NCBI GenBank assembly: GCA_041486365.1
Contig: JBGPLH010000209.1
Location: 1 to 6,087 of the forward strand
Reading direction: 5' to 3'
Source of the DNA: JBGPLH01 sp041486365 [NCBI: Thermodesulfobacteriota bacterium]
GTDB lineage: Bacteria; JAUYMQ01
DNA length: 6,087 nt
Numbering within the stretch: position 1 is the first letter of the stretch; every line of letters starts with the position of its first letter. Positions 5,956 through 6,087 of this stretch are shown piece after piece. The notes below the pieces were generated by a model, which did no database searches, had not been told where the DNA came from, and worked only from the letters and a program-made list of their open reading frames with translations. Position numbers and translations under genes: made by a program.

Positions 5956-6087
5956 ATCGAGATCATGGTCGTCCTTCTGCTGATCGGCCTTATCTTCAGC
6001 TTCGTCCTCCCCCAGTTCCGCGCCCGGACCGACGCCGATCTCAAGCGCTCCTCGATCCGGCTGGCGGCCACCATCCAGAACATCTTC
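5908..6087 (+). CDS. gspH: Minor pseudopilin GspH (3' partial)
   Basis: Minor pseudopilin, expected near the tip of the pseudopilus with GspI, J and K. 60 residues are visible from the GTG at 5908: a 13-residue Arg/Asp/Asn-rich leader, the cleavage site G|FTLIE (-1 Gly at 5944-5946, Glu+5 present), a hydrophobic helix (IMVVLLLIGLIFSFVLP) and the start of the globular part, including SSIRLAATIQNIF, before the window ends. GTG 5908 has AGAG 4 bases upstream and leaves a 38-base gap after gspG. The alternative is TTG 5866, which overlaps the gspG stop and gives a 27-residue leader that begins MTRHGFTL, itself like a prepilin start. The ATG at 5927 is out of frame. H is assigned from position after gspG and helix style; another minor pseudopilin (GspI) is possible, since the diagnostic C-terminus is missing. 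Confidence 0.82.
   Translation, partial: MRGRSNNDRDRYGFTLIEIMVVLLLIGLIFSFVLPQFRARTDADLKRSSIRLAATIQNIF

Overview
The window is a stretch of a type II secretion system (T2SS, general secretion pathway) operon from a high-GC, diderm (Gram-negative-type) bacterium. All genes lie on the + strand in the order gspD (5' end outside the window), gspE, gspF, gspG, gspH (3' end outside the window). Coding density is near complete. The phylum cannot be fixed from this sequence. The D-E-F-G-H order and protein style would fit lineages such as Myxococcota/Desulfobacterota or other high-GC diderm phyla. The palindrome in the gspG leader reminds me of extragenic palindromes common in Planctomycetota, but that is memory, not a search result.

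Layout. Bases 2-2206: outer-membrane secretin GspD, from the end of an N1-type domain through N2, N3 and the secretin barrel, then a charged helix, a Pro/Ala linker and a C-terminal SPOR (peptidoglycan-binding) domain. Bases 2244-3959: the assembly ATPase GspE. Bases 3999-5243: the inner-membrane platform protein GspF. Bases 5282-5869 (or from 5240): the major pseudopilin GspG. Bases 5908 (or 5866) to the window end: the minor pseudopilin GspH. With the preferred starts, the four intergenic gaps are 37, 39, 38 and 38 bases. I see no promoter and no factor-independent terminator, so one polycistronic mRNA is the simplest reading.

How the parts work together. GspE hydrolyses ATP at the cytoplasmic face and, through GspF and other inner-membrane proteins not in this window, drives assembly of a short pseudopilus. 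GspG is its main subunit and GspH one of the minor subunits. The pseudopilus pushes folded periplasmic proteins through the GspD channel in the outer membrane. gspC, gspI-M and the prepilin peptidase gspO are not in the window.

The core machinery is conventional; the unusual features are at the edges of the genes. GspD carries a SPOR domain in place of the usual pilotin-binding tail. The gspG leader contains a 62-base imperfect palindrome that is translated, giving an abnormally long prepilin leader. The gspH 5' end contains a second, in-frame copy of the prepilin cleavage-site coding sequence 66 bases upstream of the real one. GspE keeps a 24-5-24 residue layout resembling the c-di-GMP-binding MshEN domain, with several key positions changed. 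Two mutually exclusive GC-rich hairpins sit between gspE and gspF. I found no RNA genes, CRISPR arrays, insertion sequences with a transposase, or novel multi-gene system.
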